Source: Bryobacterales bacterium | GTDB lineage: Bacteria; Acidobacteriota; Terriglobia; Bryobacterales; Bryobacteraceae | Direction: 5' to 3' | Assembly (NCBI GenBank): GCA_020851555.1 | Contig: JADZCM010000017.1 | Span: 272,879-336,878, forward strand | DNA length: 64,000 nucleotides | Shown here: one piece after another, positions 24,355 through 32,802 of the stretch | Position numbering within the stretch: the stretch's first letter is position 1 | Layout of the letters: each line of letters starts with the position of its first letter | Position numbers and translations under genes: made by a program | Notes under the pieces: model-generated | Database searches by the model: none | What the model was told of the DNA's origin: nothing | The model's input: the letters and a program-made list of their open reading frames with translations, nothing else

Positions 24355-25518
24355 ATGAAACTGGCAGAGCGAATGTCTAGGATCGGTGTAGAGACGGCCT
24401 TCGACGTCCTCGTGCGCGCCCGCAAACTCGAGGCGCAAGGCAAGAACGTCATCCACCTCGAAATCGGCGAGCCCGACTTCGATACCCCTCGTCACATCGT
24501 GGAAGCCGCGCAGAAGGCTCTCGATGAGGGCTGGACGCACTACGGTCCGACGCAGGGTCTCCCGGAACTCCGCGACGCCATCGCCCGCTACATCAACCGC
24601 ACCCGCGGCATCAAGGTCGGCCCGGAGCACGTGTCGGTGGTGCCGGGCGGCAAGCCGATCATCTTTTTCCCCATGCTGGCGCTGCTCGAGCCCGGCGACG
24701 AGGTGATCTATCCCAACCCGGGATTCCCGATCTATGAGTCCATGATCAACTTCCTGGGGGCCAAGCCGGTGCCCATGCCCCTGGTGGAAGAACGCGGGTT
24801 CGTATTCGACCTGGACCGGCTGAAGGACAGCCTGAATGACCGGACGAAGATGCTGGTCCTCAATTCGCCCCAGAACCCTACCGGGGGCCAGATATCCAGA
24901 GAGGACCTGAAGGCGATCGCGGACCTGGTTCGCGACCGCGACCTGATCGTGCTGGCCGATGAGATCTACTGCGAGATCTACTACGATCAGCCGCCGGTCT
25001 CGATCACCACCTTCCCCGGGATGCTGGAGAAGACCATCATCCTGGACGGCTTCTCCAAGAGCTTCGCCATGACCGGCTGGCGCATGGGGTACGGCGTCAT
25101 GCCAACCTGGATCGTCGATGCGGTGACCAAGCTCATGGTGAACTGCGCATCCTGCACGGCCAGCTTCACGCAACGCGCCGGCATCGCCGCGCTGGACGGA
25201 CCCTGGGACGAAACCCGCAAGATGGTGGCCGAGTTTCACCGGCGGCGGGACGCGTTTTGCGACGGGCTGAACTCCATCCCCGGCTTCCGGTGCGCCCGGC
25301 CGCTGGGCGCCTTCTACGCGTTCGCCAATGTAAGAGACACCGGATGGAAGTCCAAGGAACTGGCGGATGCGCTGCTGGCGGAAGCCGGAGTCGCCTGCGT
25401 GGACGGCGCCTGCTTCGGGGCTTACGGCGAGGGCTACATCCGCTTCAGCTATGCCAACGCCTTCGAGAAGCTCATGGACGCGGTGGACCGCATCAAGAAG
25501 TTCATGGCTTCGCACTGA
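24355..25518 (+). CDS. Class I/II PLP-dependent aminotransferase
   Basis: 387 residues. The type I fold is clear: HLEIGEPDFDTP near the N-terminus, HYGPTQGLPELRDAIA, NSPQNPTGG at 170-178 with Asn174, ADEIY at 201-205, and the Schiff-base lysine Lys235 in DGFSKSFAMTGWRMG. This is the AspC/PatA-like subgroup that uses alanine, aspartate or aromatic amino acids with 2-oxoglutarate; specificity is not certain. It has its own promoter with TATAAT, and a 100-base leader. The rhodanese gene follows 85 bases later on the same strand. A minority of close homologues are annotated as pyridoxal-dependent succinyldiaminopimelate transaminases, which cannot be excluded. Confidence 0.88.
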   Translation: MKLAERMSRIGVETAFDVLVRARKLEAQGKNVIHLEIGEPDFDTPRHIVEAAQKALDEGWTHYGPTQGLPELRDAIARYINRTRGIKVGPEHVSVVPGGKPIIFFPMLALLEPGDEVIYPNPGFPIYESMINFLGAKPVPMPLVEERGFVFDLDRLKDSLNDRTKMLVLNSPQNPTGGQISREDLKAIADLVRDRDLIVLADEIYCEIYYDQPPVSITTFPGMLEKTIILDGFSKSFAMTGWRMGYGVMPTWIVDAVTKLMVNCASCTASFTQRAGIAALDGPWDETRKMVAEFHRRRDAFCDGLNSIPGFRCARPLGAFYAFANVRDTGWKSKELADALLAEAGVACVDGACFGAYGEGYIRFSYANAFEKLMDAVDRIKKFMASH

Positions 25519-25603
25519 AAAACTTGCGCGGCTGGATTCTACCCGTACCGTGGTTTTTTCGGGGGTCCTGTCGCATCTCATTAGCAGCAGGCTCTTCTCT
25601 CTT

Positions 25604-26485
25604 ATGAAAACGCACCTGGCTGTTCTGGCCCTGGTATGTGCGCCGCTCCTGGCGCAGCAGACCAACCCCTCGATGCTGGTGTCCACCGGCTGGCTGGCGA
25701 GCCATCTCGGTGATCAAGACCTGGTCATTTTGCACACCGGGTCCGCAAAGGACTACGACGCCGGGCACATTCCGGGCGCCCGGCTTGTGACGCTCGCGGA
25801 AATCTCAGTCACGGATGCGTCCGGTCTCCGGCTGGAGTTGCCGCCCGCCGCCGCGCTCGCGGACGCCTTCGGGAAGCTGGGAGTCTCGGACAGATCGCGA
25901 ATCGTGGTCTACCCGGGAACAAGTGCGGTTCCGGCGGCGACCCGCGTATGGTTTACTCTGGACTACCTGGGGCTGGGCGGCAGGGCGGCGCTTCTCGACG
26001 GCGGGCTCGCCTTGTGGCGCGCTCAAGGCCGGCCGCTCAGCACTGAGGCTGCGCCCCCTCCCGCGCCCGAGAAAATCACCCCGCACCCGTCGCCGAACCG
26101 GGTCGTCACGTCGGACTGGCTGCGCACCCACCTGAAGGACCCCAAGGTGGACCTGTTGGACACGCGGCCGCCGGACTTCTTCAGCGGAGCGAACCCCGGG
26201 GAGTTCACGCGCGGCGGCCATATCCCCGGAGCGCGCAATGTCCCGCTGGCGCAGGCTCTCCGGCCGGACGGCACGCTCCAGCCAGCCGGGGCTCTGCGGG
26301 AACTGATGACGCCGCCGGGCGGGAAGCGGCGAGCCTCGACGGTCACCTATTGCAACACCGGCCAGCAGGCGACCGTTCTGTACTTCGTGGGGCGCTACCT
26401 CGGGCTCGACGTCAAGCTCTACGACGGCTCCATGCAGGATTGGTCCCGGGAGTTCGGCCTGCCCGTGGAGTCCTTCGCCAGGTAG
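25604..26485 (+). CDS. Exported thiosulfate/3-mercaptopyruvate sulfurtransferase (tandem rhodanese)
   Basis: 293 residues from ATG 25604. A signal peptide (MKTHLAVLALVCAPLLAQQ) is followed by two rhodanese domains. The N-terminal one (about 30-145) has lost its cysteine (VVYPGTSAVPAAT), the C-terminal one (about 165-293) keeps the active Cys250 in YCNTGQQAT. Tandem rhodaneses of this type transfer sulfur from thiosulfate or 3-mercaptopyruvate to cyanide or thiols. The export signal places it in the periplasm. It follows the aminotransferase gene 85 bases upstream and may be read from the same promoter. Confidence 0.88.
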   Translation: MKTHLAVLALVCAPLLAQQTNPSMLVSTGWLASHLGDQDLVILHTGSAKDYDAGHIPGARLVTLAEISVTDASGLRLELPPAAALADAFGKLGVSDRSRIVVYPGTSAVPAATRVWFTLDYLGLGGRAALLDGGLALWRAQGRPLSTEAAPPPAPEKITPHPSPNRVVTSDWLRTHLKDPKVDLLDTRPPDFFSGANPGEFTRGGHIPGARNVPLAQALRPDGTLQPAGALRELMTPPGGKRRASTVTYCNTGQQATVLYFVGRYLGLDVKLYDGSMQDWSREFGLPVESFAR

Positions 26486-26505
26486 CCATACGGAGGCGCG
26501 GCAGC

Positions 26506-27207
26506 CTAGAAGTGCGCCCGCAATTCCGGGAATCTCTCCAGCGTCAACAGCCGTCCGTCCGCCGGAGCGATCTCCCCCCGCTCGAGAGTCCAGGTGTGCG
26601 GGTGGGGGATGAAGACGGCCCGCAGGCCGGCCTCAAGCGCCGGGTTGATGTCGGACTTGGGGGAGTTGCCGATCATCCAGGTCTGTCCGGGATCAAGCGC
26701 TAGCTCTGAGACCAGCCTTCGATAAGCCGCCGCATCCTTCTCCTTCACGATGGCGGTGTGGTGGAACAGGCCGGCGAGACCGGAGCGGTCGATTTTCAGC
26801 CGCTGCTCTTCCGGGTGCCCCTTGGTGAACAGGACCAGGGTGTGGCGGGTCCGCAGGTCGGCGAGGGTTTCCTCCACCCCCTCGATCACCTGAATCGGAT
26901 GGAGATGCAGGCACTCGCCGAACGACATGACCTTTTCGAGATCGCCCTGCCGAATGTCACGCTCCGCCAGGTGGAGGTAGCACTCCCTCAGGTTCCGCGC
27001 GAAGTTGGCCGAGCCGTAGCCGTGGATCTTGTTGTTCACCGTTTCGATTTCGTCGAGCACGGCGCGGATCTGCGTCCCGGACAGTGTGGAATGCCCCAGG
27101 AATTCTACGAACTCCTCGAAAGCCCTCTCGAAGTAGATGTTGTTCTCCCAGAGGGTGTCGTCGGCATCGATGAGCAGGTTCTGGGGCGTGCCGGCACGCG
27201 TCGCCAT
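26506..27207 (-). CDS. HAD-family phosphatase
   Basis: 233 residues from ATG at 27207, which places the catalytic motif at the start of the first strand; upstream in-frame sequence runs into the divergent aroK gene. Motif I is IDADDTLW (Asp14 nucleophile, Asp16), motif II LFTKGHPEE, motif III the Lys near REKDAAAYRR, and motif IV IGNSPKSDINPALEAG. A helical cap lies between 25 and 95. It resembles YfnB/YjjG-like nucleotidases. It is divergent from aroK with 9 bases between the two starts and converges on the rhodanese gene. Confidence 0.82.
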   Translation of the reverse strand: MATRAGTPQNLLIDADDTLWENNIYFERAFEEFVEFLGHSTLSGTQIRAVLDEIETVNNKIHGYGSANFARNLRECYLHLAERDIRQGDLEKVMSFGECLHLHPIQVIEGVEETLADLRTRHTLVLFTKGHPEEQRLKIDRSGLAGLFHHTAIVKEKDAAAYRRLVSELALDPGQTWMIGNSPKSDINPALEAGLRAVFIPHPHTWTLERGEIAPADGRLLTLERFPELRAHF

Positions 27208-27216
27208 GCTACCATT

Positions 27217-27759
27217 ATGGCGTTCCGCCGCATGATCCTGAAACTCAAGCGCACGCCCGGCCTGTACCTGGTGGGCTTCATGGGCTGCGGAAAGAGCGTG
27301 GTCGGGACGCGGTTGGCCGAGAAGCTCGGGTGGGGTTTCGGCGACCTCGATGCGGACATCGTCGCCTCGCAGGGGATCAGCATCGCGGAGATCTTCGATA
27401 CCCGCGGCGAGGAGGAGTTCCGCCGTCTGGAAACCGAGGCCCTGTTGCACCGGGTGCGGGAGGTCCAGGCCGGTAATCCGCTGGTGCTGGCGCTCGGCGG
27501 CGGCGCCTTTGTGCAGCCGCTGAACTACCGGATCGTGGAGGACAACGGCATCACCGTGTGGCTGGACTGCCCGCTTCCCCTGATCCGCCGCCGGCTGGCG
27601 GGCTCCTCGGACCGCCCGCTGGCCCGGGATCCAAGGAAGTTCGAGATTCTATACTACGCCCGCCGCGAAAGTTACGCGCTCGCTGACTATCGCGTGCCGA
27701 TCCAGGGCGATGACCCGGAGATAGCGGTCCAAGCCATCCTCGATCTCCCTGTATTCTGA
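27217..27759 (+). CDS. aroK: Shikimate kinase
   Basis: 180 residues. The P-loop is GFMGCGKS (20-27); DLDADI after the first strand supplies the substrate-binding aspartates; LALGGGAF is the GGG loop; RPLARD fits the lid. It phosphorylates shikimate in aromatic amino acid synthesis. An N-terminal extension of about 12 residues (MAFRRMILKLKR) precedes the conserved core. The glycerate kinase gene follows with an 11-base gap, so they are probably co-transcribed. Confidence 0.88.
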   Translation: MAFRRMILKLKRTPGLYLVGFMGCGKSVVGTRLAEKLGWGFGDLDADIVASQGISIAEIFDTRGEEEFRRLETEALLHRVREVQAGNPLVLALGGGAFVQPLNYRIVEDNGITVWLDCPLPLIRRRLAGSSDRPLARDPRKFEILYYARRESYALADYRVPIQGDDPEIAVQAILDLPVF

Positions 27760-27769
27760 TGAGACTGCC

Positions 27770-29101
27770 ATGCTCGAACGGAAGTTGAGAAGAGAGGCGC
27801 TCAGGATCTTCCGGGCGGCGCTGCACGCGTCGGATCCCGTCTCGGCTGTCAACCGCCGCGTTCGGGTCACGGGCAGCGTGCTCGTGGCGGGCAACCGGAA
27901 ATACCCGCTCGATTCCTTCCGGCGCATCTTCCTGACGGGCGCCGGAAAGGCGAGCGCGGCCATGGCGCTGGCGATGGAGCGGATGCTCGGACGCCGGATA
28001 ACGGACGGCTGGGTGAACGTGAAGTACCACCACCTGGCGAAGGTGCGCCGCGTGCGGCTCCACGAATGCGGCCACCCGGTCCCGGATGAGGCGGGTGTCG
28101 AGGGCGCCGGGCGGATCGCCCGGATGATGCGGGAGGCCGGACCGCAGGACCTCGTCATCTACCTTGGCTCGGGAGGGGGATCCGCCCTCATGCCCGCCCC
28201 CGCGCCTCCCGTTACTCTGGAGGAGAAACAGGCCGTCACGCGGCTGCTCCTCGCCTCCGGGGCGAACATCCACGAAGTGAACGCCGTCCGGAAGCATATC
28301 TCGCTGCTCAAAGGCGGGCAGTTGGCGCGGCTGGCGCAGCCCGCCACGGTCCTGGCGCTGCTCCTTTCCGACGTGATCGGCGATGACCTGGACGTGATCG
28401 GCTCCGGTCCGACCGCTCCCGATGCCTCCACCTTCGGATCCGCGCGAGCGGTCCTCGAGAAGTACGGCCTCCTCGGACGGGCGCCGCGCGCGGTGATCCA
28501 TCGCATTGAGGCCGGCCTCAGGGGCGAGATCCCGGAGACCCCCAAACAGGGCGAGAAGCTTTTCGAGACGGTGCAGAACCTGGTCGTCGGCAGCAACGCG
28601 CTGGCAGTCGAAGCCGCGGCCGCCGAGGCGCGCCGCCTGGGCTTCCGCCCGCTGGTGCTCTCCACTCTCATCGAAGGCGAAACGCGCGAGGTGGCCCGGG
28701 TGCACGCCGCCATCGCGCGGGAGGTGCTCCTGTCAGGCCGCCCGGCGAAGCCGCCCGTGTGCCTGATCTCCGGCGGGGAGACCACGGTCACCTTGCGGGG
28801 CAGCGGCCTGGGAGGCAGAAATCAGGAGTTCGTGCTGGCGGCGGCCATCGATCTGGCCGGCGCCGGCAACGTGGTGGTGCTCAGCGGCGGAACCGACGGA
28901 ACCGACGGCCCAACCGACGCAGCGGGCGCGGTGGCCGACGGCCGCACCCTGTCGCGCGCGGCCGGCCTGCGCCTGGACGCTGCGGGCATGCTCGCCAACA
29001 ACGACTCCTACCGCTTTTTCGAGCCCCTCGGGGACCTGGTGAAAACCGGACCGACCAACACCAACGTCATGGATGTCCGGCTGGTGTTGGTGGGAAACTG
29101 A
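27770..29101 (+). CDS. Glycerate 2-kinase (DUF4147/MOFRL family)
   Basis: 443 residues. Conserved segments of the glycerate kinase type-2 family are present: FLTGAGKASAAMA near 60, IYLGSGGGSALMPAP near 140, NAVRKHISLLKGGQLA near 170, LLSDVIGDDLDVIGSGPTAP near 200-220, SGGETTVT, GGRNQEF and SGGTDGTDGPTDAAGA. The N-terminal DUF4147 and C-terminal MOFRL halves form the two-domain fold. The product converts D-glycerate to 2-phosphoglycerate. Its stop lies two bases from that of the convergent DUF4097 gene, so no intrinsic terminator fits between them. Confidence 0.9.
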   Translation: MLERKLRREALRIFRAALHASDPVSAVNRRVRVTGSVLVAGNRKYPLDSFRRIFLTGAGKASAAMALAMERMLGRRITDGWVNVKYHHLAKVRRVRLHECGHPVPDEAGVEGAGRIARMMREAGPQDLVIYLGSGGGSALMPAPAPPVTLEEKQAVTRLLLASGANIHEVNAVRKHISLLKGGQLARLAQPATVLALLLSDVIGDDLDVIGSGPTAPDASTFGSARAVLEKYGLLGRAPRAVIHRIEAGLRGEIPETPKQGEKLFETVQNLVVGSNALAVEAAAAEARRLGFRPLVLSTLIEGETREVARVHAAIAREVLLSGRPAKPPVCLISGGETTVTLRGSGLGGRNQEFVLAAAIDLAGAGNVVVLSGGTDGTDGPTDAAGAVADGRTLSRAAGLRLDAAGMLANNDSYRFFEPLGDLVKTGPTNTNVMDVRLVLVGN

Positions 29102-29103
29102 TT

Positions 29104-30456
29104 TCAGTCTTTCCGGAGATCGATTTTGCCGCGCTCCGTCCGGATGGTGATCCGGGCGCCCTTTCCGGTGGAGCCCTTCAACGCCGCGCCGGCCCCTTCC
29201 GTGGCGGCCCGGACGGCGTCCTGGAATTCGCTTGAGGCCTCGCCCCGCTGCGTCGTTCCGTCCAGGTCGAACCGGGCATCGGCCGGCAGCGAGATCTCAA
29301 CGTTCCCGTTGCGGGTGCTCAGCTCGATCTTGGCGTCCGGTGAGCGGCGAGGTCTAAGGGTAATGTCGCCCGTATCCACGGAGATCGTCACCTCGCCCTG
29401 CACCTGCTCGAGGTCGACGTCTTTGGAACGGGCGTTGATCCGTACCGGCCCGGCCACGTTGGTGGCCCTGAAGTCACCCGGGGTAAGGTGGAACTGGCCG
29501 GCCACGCGCCCCAGGCGCAGTTCGGTCACACCGCTCTGGAACACCAGGGGCATCGCCAGATTCCGGCCCGTGATGTCGCCGGTATAATACCCGTTGACGT
29601 TGACCGTGCCAGAGACATTCTCCAGTTCCACATCTTCGCCGCGGCCGAGGAGGTCCAGGTTGCCTTTCACGTTGACGGCGCGCACCAGGTTGCTTCGCCT
29701 GAGGTCCACACGCGCGTTTCCGCCGATGTCCTGCAACCGGACGTCCCCGCTGGCGCTGTTCAGGTCGACGGTCCCGTCGATATTGATGATGTCGAAGTCG
29801 CCGGAGCGGCCCGTGGCCTGGATGGCGGCGCCGCGCGGGACGGTCATCTCCAGATCCGTGGAGATCCGCAGGTCGCTGCGCATGCCGGCCTGCTCGGTGG
29901 TGCGCACGGCCAGGTGATCTCCTTCGACCGCCACTGTCAGCGACGCCTTCTTAACTGCGTCATCGGCGGCGGAACGGCTGTAGGCCCTGACCGTTCTCCG
30001 CCCTCCGATCTTGATTTCCTGGGTGTCGGCGCCCACCACGCGCAGGTTGCCGCGCGCATTGTCCACCACGATTCTGGCGGCTTTCTCCGTGCGCCTTACT
30101 TCTTCGATGGGATAGTCGTAGGCTTCTCCGAAGATCTCCATGCTCCGATCGCCTATAAAGACGCGCGGTAAGCCGGGGGCGCGCTGGTGGAAAAAGAATA
30201 GACCCGACCCGAAAATGCAGATGAAAACGACCAGAGTCCATTCGCCGCCCGAGATGCCTCGCGCGGGCAGAGGCTTCGAGGTGAGTCTCCAGTAAGCGAT
30301 TTCAATGAGCCGCAGCGCGCCCCAGGCGATCAGCAGGAAAGGCCAGTACATGGCGATCAGCCTGAAGGAGACCCACTCCGGATGCAGATTCCAGGCCAGC
30401 AGCAGGGCGCCGGCCAGGATCAGCAGCAACGGTGCAATGAGCGAACGTCTCTTCAT
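29104..30456 (-). CDS. LiaF-like membrane protein with DUF4097 beta-helix
   Basis: 450 residues. Two to three membrane helices in the first 100 residues (LIAPLLLILAGALLLAWNL; YWPFLLIAWGALRLIEIAYW) resemble LiaF/LiaI-type toast-rack membrane anchors. From about residue 115 on, a long series of short strands (GDFDIINIDGTVDLNSASGD; GDITLRPRRSP) forms a DUF4097 right-handed beta-helix. Such proteins sit in the cell-envelope stress systems of Firmicutes and Acidobacteria. It is the last gene of the leftward ECF - anti-sigma - B-box - small LiaF-like - DUF4097 operon. Function beyond envelope stress sensing is not known. Confidence 0.78.
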   Translation of the reverse strand: MKRRSLIAPLLLILAGALLLAWNLHPEWVSFRLIAMYWPFLLIAWGALRLIEIAYWRLTSKPLPARGISGGEWTLVVFICIFGSGLFFFHQRAPGLPRVFIGDRSMEIFGEAYDYPIEEVRRTEKAARIVVDNARGNLRVVGADTQEIKIGGRRTVRAYSRSAADDAVKKASLTVAVEGDHLAVRTTEQAGMRSDLRISTDLEMTVPRGAAIQATGRSGDFDIINIDGTVDLNSASGDVRLQDIGGNARVDLRRSNLVRAVNVKGNLDLLGRGEDVELENVSGTVNVNGYYTGDITGRNLAMPLVFQSGVTELRLGRVAGQFHLTPGDFRATNVAGPVRINARSKDVDLEQVQGEVTISVDTGDITLRPRRSPDAKIELSTRNGNVEISLPADARFDLDGTTQRGEASSEFQDAVRAATEGAGAALKGSTGKGARITIRTERGKIDLRKD

Positions 30457-30460
30457 GGGG

Positions 30461-30652
30461 TCACCCCTGCGGCGGCTTGGGGCCGCCCATCCGGTCCATC
30501 AGTTTCAGAAGGCCGAGCGCGATCAACAGCACGGGCCAGGTGCTCCGAATGCCGTAGGGGGTCGTTTGAGCAAGCGCGAACAGCGCGCCGGCTACGATCA
30601 GCATGATCGGGCCGCGAATCGCAGCCGCCAGAGATCCTTCACTGCCCGACAT
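30461..30652 (-). CDS. Small LiaF/DUF5668-type membrane protein
   Basis: 63 residues with two hydrophobic helices (GPIMLIVAGALFALAQ; STWPVLLIALGLLKLMDR), the WPVLLIALG motif shared with the two neighbours. Its 5' end overlaps the upstream B-box gene by 14 bases and its stop lies four bases before the DUF4097 gene. Probably part of a membrane complex with them. It is too short to say more. Confidence 0.7.
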   Translation of the reverse strand: MSGSEGSLAAAIRGPIMLIVAGALFALAQTTPYGIRSTWPVLLIALGLLKLMDRMGGPKPPQG

Positions 30653-31298
30653 GGCCAGCCTCCTCAGCGTGATGGCGGCTGCTTCCCCGGCCGCGCCAGC
30701 GCGCGGCCAGTATCCACACTCCCGCCACGATCAACAGCACGGGCCAGTATCTGAAGATCAGGCGCGCCCAGTCCGGCCGGGCGTTCATCACCAGAAAGAG
30801 CGAGCCCAAGGCGATCAACACCACCGCCGCGGCGGTGGATCCCGCCTGCGGCGAACGCATCGGAATCAGGCTGGAGAACTCATCCACCGGCTCCCCCCTC
30901 AGACGCTTGCCGGCGGTGTGGTATGCCTCGAAAGCCATGTAGAAGAACCAGAGCGCGATGAGCAGGCCGAACAGCGGCTCCATGGATCCGATCGCCCCCG
31001 AATCGAGGACGCTGATCAGGGTTCCCAGCACAACCACATGAATGAGGCCTTTGACGTATTGACCGTTGTAGATCGCACCCACGCCCGGGATTAGCCCCAG
31101 CGCGAATGCCAGGCCGGGCGAGACGCTCGGGGGCGGGACGCCGCTGGGCGCGGCCGGCGCCGCCGTCTGCGCGGCGGGCTCGTGCTCCGGGCAATAGACG
31201 GTGCCTCCGGACGTTCTCTGACAAGCGCTGCACAGGGGTTTTCCGCAGGTCCGGCAGAAGGCCTTCGCTTCATGGTCTGCATGTAAGTAGCAGTTCAT
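30639..31298 (-). CDS. B-box zinc finger membrane protein with DUF5668 tail
   Basis: 219 residues from the ATG at 31298. Residues 1-40 are a B-box-like zinc finger (CYLHADHEAKAFCRTCGKPL, then CSAC; YCPEH). A proline/alanine linker follows, and then a TM2-like region (LGLIPGVGAIYNGQYVKGLI), further helices, and a C-terminal WPVLLIVAGVWILAARW segment of DUF5668 type. It is third in the ECF operon. Such proteins are widespread in Acidobacteria beside sigma factors; the finger may bind zinc or another protein. Not a known enzyme. Confidence 0.75.
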   Translation of the reverse strand: MNCYLHADHEAKAFCRTCGKPLCSACQRTSGGTVYCPEHEPAAQTAAPAAPSGVPPPSVSPGLAFALGLIPGVGAIYNGQYVKGLIHVVVLGTLISVLDSGAIGSMEPLFGLLIALWFFYMAFEAYHTAGKRLRGEPVDEFSSLIPMRSPQAGSTAAAVVLIALGSLFLVMNARPDWARLIFRYWPVLLIVAGVWILAARWRGRGSSRHHAEEAGHVGQ

Positions 31299-31318
31299 GG
31301 CACTTTGCCTCCGATTCT

Positions 31319-31921
31319 TCACTTGCTCGATGGTGTGGGGGGCTGGGCCTCCGGCGCGGTGTCCGCGGGCGGAGCCGCTCCGCTTTCGGCCGTCCCCTCT
31401 TGTTCCGCCGTCAACTCCGCCAGCCGGGATCGGATCTCGTAGACGAAACGAAGGTTCTCGTAAAACTTCACGGTCCTCGCCCATCCCCGGTGGGCGCGGT
31501 CGTCGATATTTCTCCAGATCCTCACCGGGTCCAGGTCGGCGAGGGTCAACTGGCGCACGTCGAAACGAACCGCGCGGGCCAGCATGGCCAGCGACAGTAT
31601 GGTCATCGCCATGCCCATGGCAAAGCGGGGCTGCAACATCGGTCCAAGCAACGGCCGCAGCAGCGCCAGCGGTCCCCGGCGCCGGTCCTGCGCCTTCTCC
31701 CGCTGCGCTGCCAGGTCGAACAGGATCCTGGTGACCAATTGGGGCGGCGGCTCGACGCGCTCCGCTCTTGCCGCCAGCGCCACCACAGCCGCCGCGTCGC
31801 GCGCCATGCCGCTGCATACCGTGCAATGCTCCAGGTGGCGCTCGGCGTCCGCCCTCTGGGCCGGACTGAGCGTCCCGTCGACGTAGTCGCAGAGCAAGGC
31901 TTCCATTTCGTTGCAGGTCAT
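31319..31921 (-). CDS. Zinc-finger anti-sigma factor
   Basis: 200 residues with ATG at 31921 overlapping the ECF stop (ATGA). The start MTCNEMEALLCDYVDGTL leads into His29-x3-Cys33-x2-Cys36 (HLEHCTVC), the ZAS zinc site. One membrane helix is predicted near 100-116. The C-terminal periplasmic part ends in a proline-rich low-complexity tail. It would bind and inhibit the adjacent ECF factor. The following genes (B-box, small LiaF-like, DUF4097) may carry the envelope signal. Confidence 0.85.
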   Translation of the reverse strand: MTCNEMEALLCDYVDGTLSPAQRADAERHLEHCTVCSGMARDAAAVVALAARAERVEPPPQLVTRILFDLAAQREKAQDRRRGPLALLRPLLGPMLQPRFAMGMAMTILSLAMLARAVRFDVRQLTLADLDPVRIWRNIDDRAHRGWARTVKFYENLRFVYEIRSRLAELTAEQEGTAESGAAPPADTAPEAQPPTPSSK

Positions 31922-32631
31922 ATGGATACCTTGAATCTGCGCAGTACGCGCGCCAATTCCGACCGCCCGCGGTTCAACCGGGATTTCACGGTACCCTCGG
32001 GCACATTCAGGATCCTGGCAATCTCCCGGTATTCCATTTCTTCGATGTCCCTCAGGATCACGGCCTCGCGCAGTTCCGGCGAAAGCCGCTTCAGACCTTC
32101 CTGGAGCAGTTCCCCGGCTTCTCTGCCCGCCAGCAGACCGTCGGCGCGGGTGAACACACTCTGAGCCTCCTCGAGGCCCGGCAGTTGGTCCTCGATCGAA
32201 TCAGTCACCCGGTCGCTCTTGGTTCGGCGGTAGTGATCGATCAGAAGGTTCCTCGTCAGCCTGGTCAGCCAGGTGTTAAGCGAACCTTCTCCGGCACGAA
32301 AACTCTTCAAATTCTTGAAGATACGGAGGAATACTTCCTGCGTGAGGTCCTGCGCATGGCCGTCGTTCCCGGTGAAGCGGTAGCACAGGCCGTACACCCG
32401 TCTGGTGTAGGTCTTGGCCAGTTGTTCCCAGGCGGACTCCTCGCCCGCTAGGCACCGCTCAACCAGTATCTGTTCGGGGTCCAAGCTGCGTTCCGCTGAC
32501 CGATCCCAAGCGTGGCCCGCAAGCCGGGCCGCCCGCCGGCCTCCGCCGGCTTGCCATCCCGTCGCGATCGGTTGGGCCAACGCTGCCACGACCTCGTTCT
32601 CCTCGCCGGAGCTTCCCGCCCCTCGAGACAT
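31918..32631 (-). CDS. ECF RNA polymerase sigma factor
   Basis: 237 residues. A 40-residue variable start is followed by region 2 (RVYGLCYRFTGNDGHAQDLT, QEVFLRIFKN; then NTWLTRLTRNLLIDHYRR) and region 4 (LSPELREAVILRDIEEMEYR, EIARILNVPEGTVKSRLNRG). It resembles the RpoE-like group, with the motif order of ECF01-type factors. Its stop overlaps the anti-sigma gene, and the operon continues through three membrane genes. A leader hairpin precedes it (32646-32668). A start at a later in-frame codon is possible since the first 40 residues are not conserved. Confidence 0.88.
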   Translation of the reverse strand: MSRGAGSSGEENEVVAALAQPIATGWQAGGGRRAARLAGHAWDRSAERSLDPEQILVERCLAGEESAWEQLAKTYTRRVYGLCYRFTGNDGHAQDLTQEVFLRIFKNLKSFRAGEGSLNTWLTRLTRNLLIDHYRRTKSDRVTDSIEDQLPGLEEAQSVFTRADGLLAGREAGELLQEGLKRLSPELREAVILRDIEEMEYREIARILNVPEGTVKSRLNRGRSELARVLRRFKVSI

Positions 32632-32645
32632 ATGGACATCGAACC

Positions 32646-32668
32646 GGAAACCCCGGAGGGGGGCTTCC
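32646..32668 (-). promoter_or_regulatory. Hairpin in the leader of the second ECF operon
   Basis: GGAAACCCC and GGGGCTTCC pair over 8 of 9 positions with a 5-base loop, 15 bases upstream of the ECF ATG on the minus strand. It is too near the start to be a promoter element; it may affect translation or end transcription from further upstream. Confidence 0.4.
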
Positions 32669-32802
32669 AGTAGGAGTAACGAGGCTTTATCATTAGAAGT
32701 TCAAACGAATCGCCGTTGAGAGCCGCTCTCCATTCTAGCCCGAAGCCGCGCCGGGCGAAAGACGGCAGTTGAATTGGGGACGCCGTTCTCCTAGGAGGCC
32801 CT

